Source: CAZQIC01 sp964593555
GTDB taxonomy: Bacteria > Bacteroidota > Bacteroidia > JAFLBG01
Assembly: GCA_964593555.1 (NCBI GenBank)
Contig: CAZQIC010000070.1
Span: forward strand, 1 to 23,955
DNA length: 23,955 bases
Reading direction: 5' to 3'
Shown: piece after piece, positions 23,880 through 23,955 of the stretch
Layout of the letters: each line of letters begins with the position of its first letter
How positions within the stretch are numbered: position 1 is the stretch's first letter
Made by a program: the position numbers and the translations under genes
The notes under the pieces: model-generated
What the model saw: the letters and a program-made list of their open reading frames with translations, nothing else
Told to the model about the DNA's origin: nothing
Database searches by the model: none

Positions 23880-23903
23880 AGGATTTTTTGTTGCTTTTAA
23901 TTT

Positions 23904-23955
23904 AGGGGAGTTCTAAAAATCAAATTGTTAATAAATAACGATATAACTAATTGAT
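23904..23955 (-). repeat. Right copy of 52-bp terminal inverted repeat, upstream of the RiPP precursor gene
   Basis: This block is the exact inverse of 2-53. In minus-strand orientation it ends 24 bases before the ATG at 23879 and contains a TTTG about 16 bases before TAAATTAA (which lies mostly outside the repeat), a weak resemblance to a -33/-7 pair. It may be the shared promoter region of a multi-copy precursor family; assembly breaks at such copies would explain why it marks both ends. Confidence 0.9.

Noticed and set aside
1..23955. Whole window as a transposon, phage or linear plasmid because of the terminal inverted repeats
   Set aside because: It contains no transposase, integrase, replication or structural gene, and it carries core chromosomal genes (acc, fab, plsX, rpmF).

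Overview
The window is AT-rich chromosomal DNA from a member of the Bacteroidota. Three things point there: many type IX secretion system (T9SS) cargo proteins with type A or type B (gliding-motility) C-terminal sorting domains, promoters of the Bacteroidota TTTG / TAnnTTTG type, and the gene order yceD-rpmF-plsX-fabH-accB-accC. The genus cannot be told from sequence alone. No rRNA, tRNA, CRISPR array or insertion sequence was recognised.

Layout. Positions 1-243 hold one copy of a 52-bp terminal inverted repeat and a leader with possible alternative RNA pairings. At 244-3944 lies a large SprB-repeat adhesin-like T9SS cargo gene, split into two frames by a lesion in its ninth repeat. At 3952-7542 (minus) are a conserved hypothetical, a GNAT acetyltransferase, a small secreted protein, a lipoprotein and a DEAD-box RNA helicase. 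At 7614-12488 (minus) is the fatty-acid/phospholipid start operon: YceD, ribosomal protein L32, PlsX, FabH, AccB, AccC and a 50-residue membrane protein. A divergent control region at 12489-12757 carries two promoters and a 16-bp imperfect inverted repeat; it separates this operon from a radical SAM/SPASM gene. At 13981-15984 are an outer-membrane barrel protein and a YCF48-like beta-propeller with a type A sorting domain.

At 16183-20920 (plus) is an ECF sigma factor overlapping a gene for a protein with one inner-membrane helix, a long charged linker and a barrel-like C-terminus, followed by two more barrel genes. This is probably an envelope-sensing/output unit. At 20923-23509 there is gene decay: a frameshifted type A cargo gene, an orphan type A tail, an intact FAD oxidoreductase, and a decayed type B tail joined to the first residues of a VOC-family protein. 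The right end carries a lanthipeptide-like precursor gene with a very strong terminator. Its upstream region is the second copy of the 52-bp inverted repeat.

Themes. Housekeeping genes are intact while every visibly broken gene is a T9SS cargo gene or sits beside one, suggesting turnover of surface proteins rather than random sequencing error. The best candidates for new biology are the sigma/trans-envelope barrel unit, the orphan RiPP precursor with its repeated upstream block, and the operator-like repeat beside the lipid operon. All functional statements come from reading the sequence; no database search was run.
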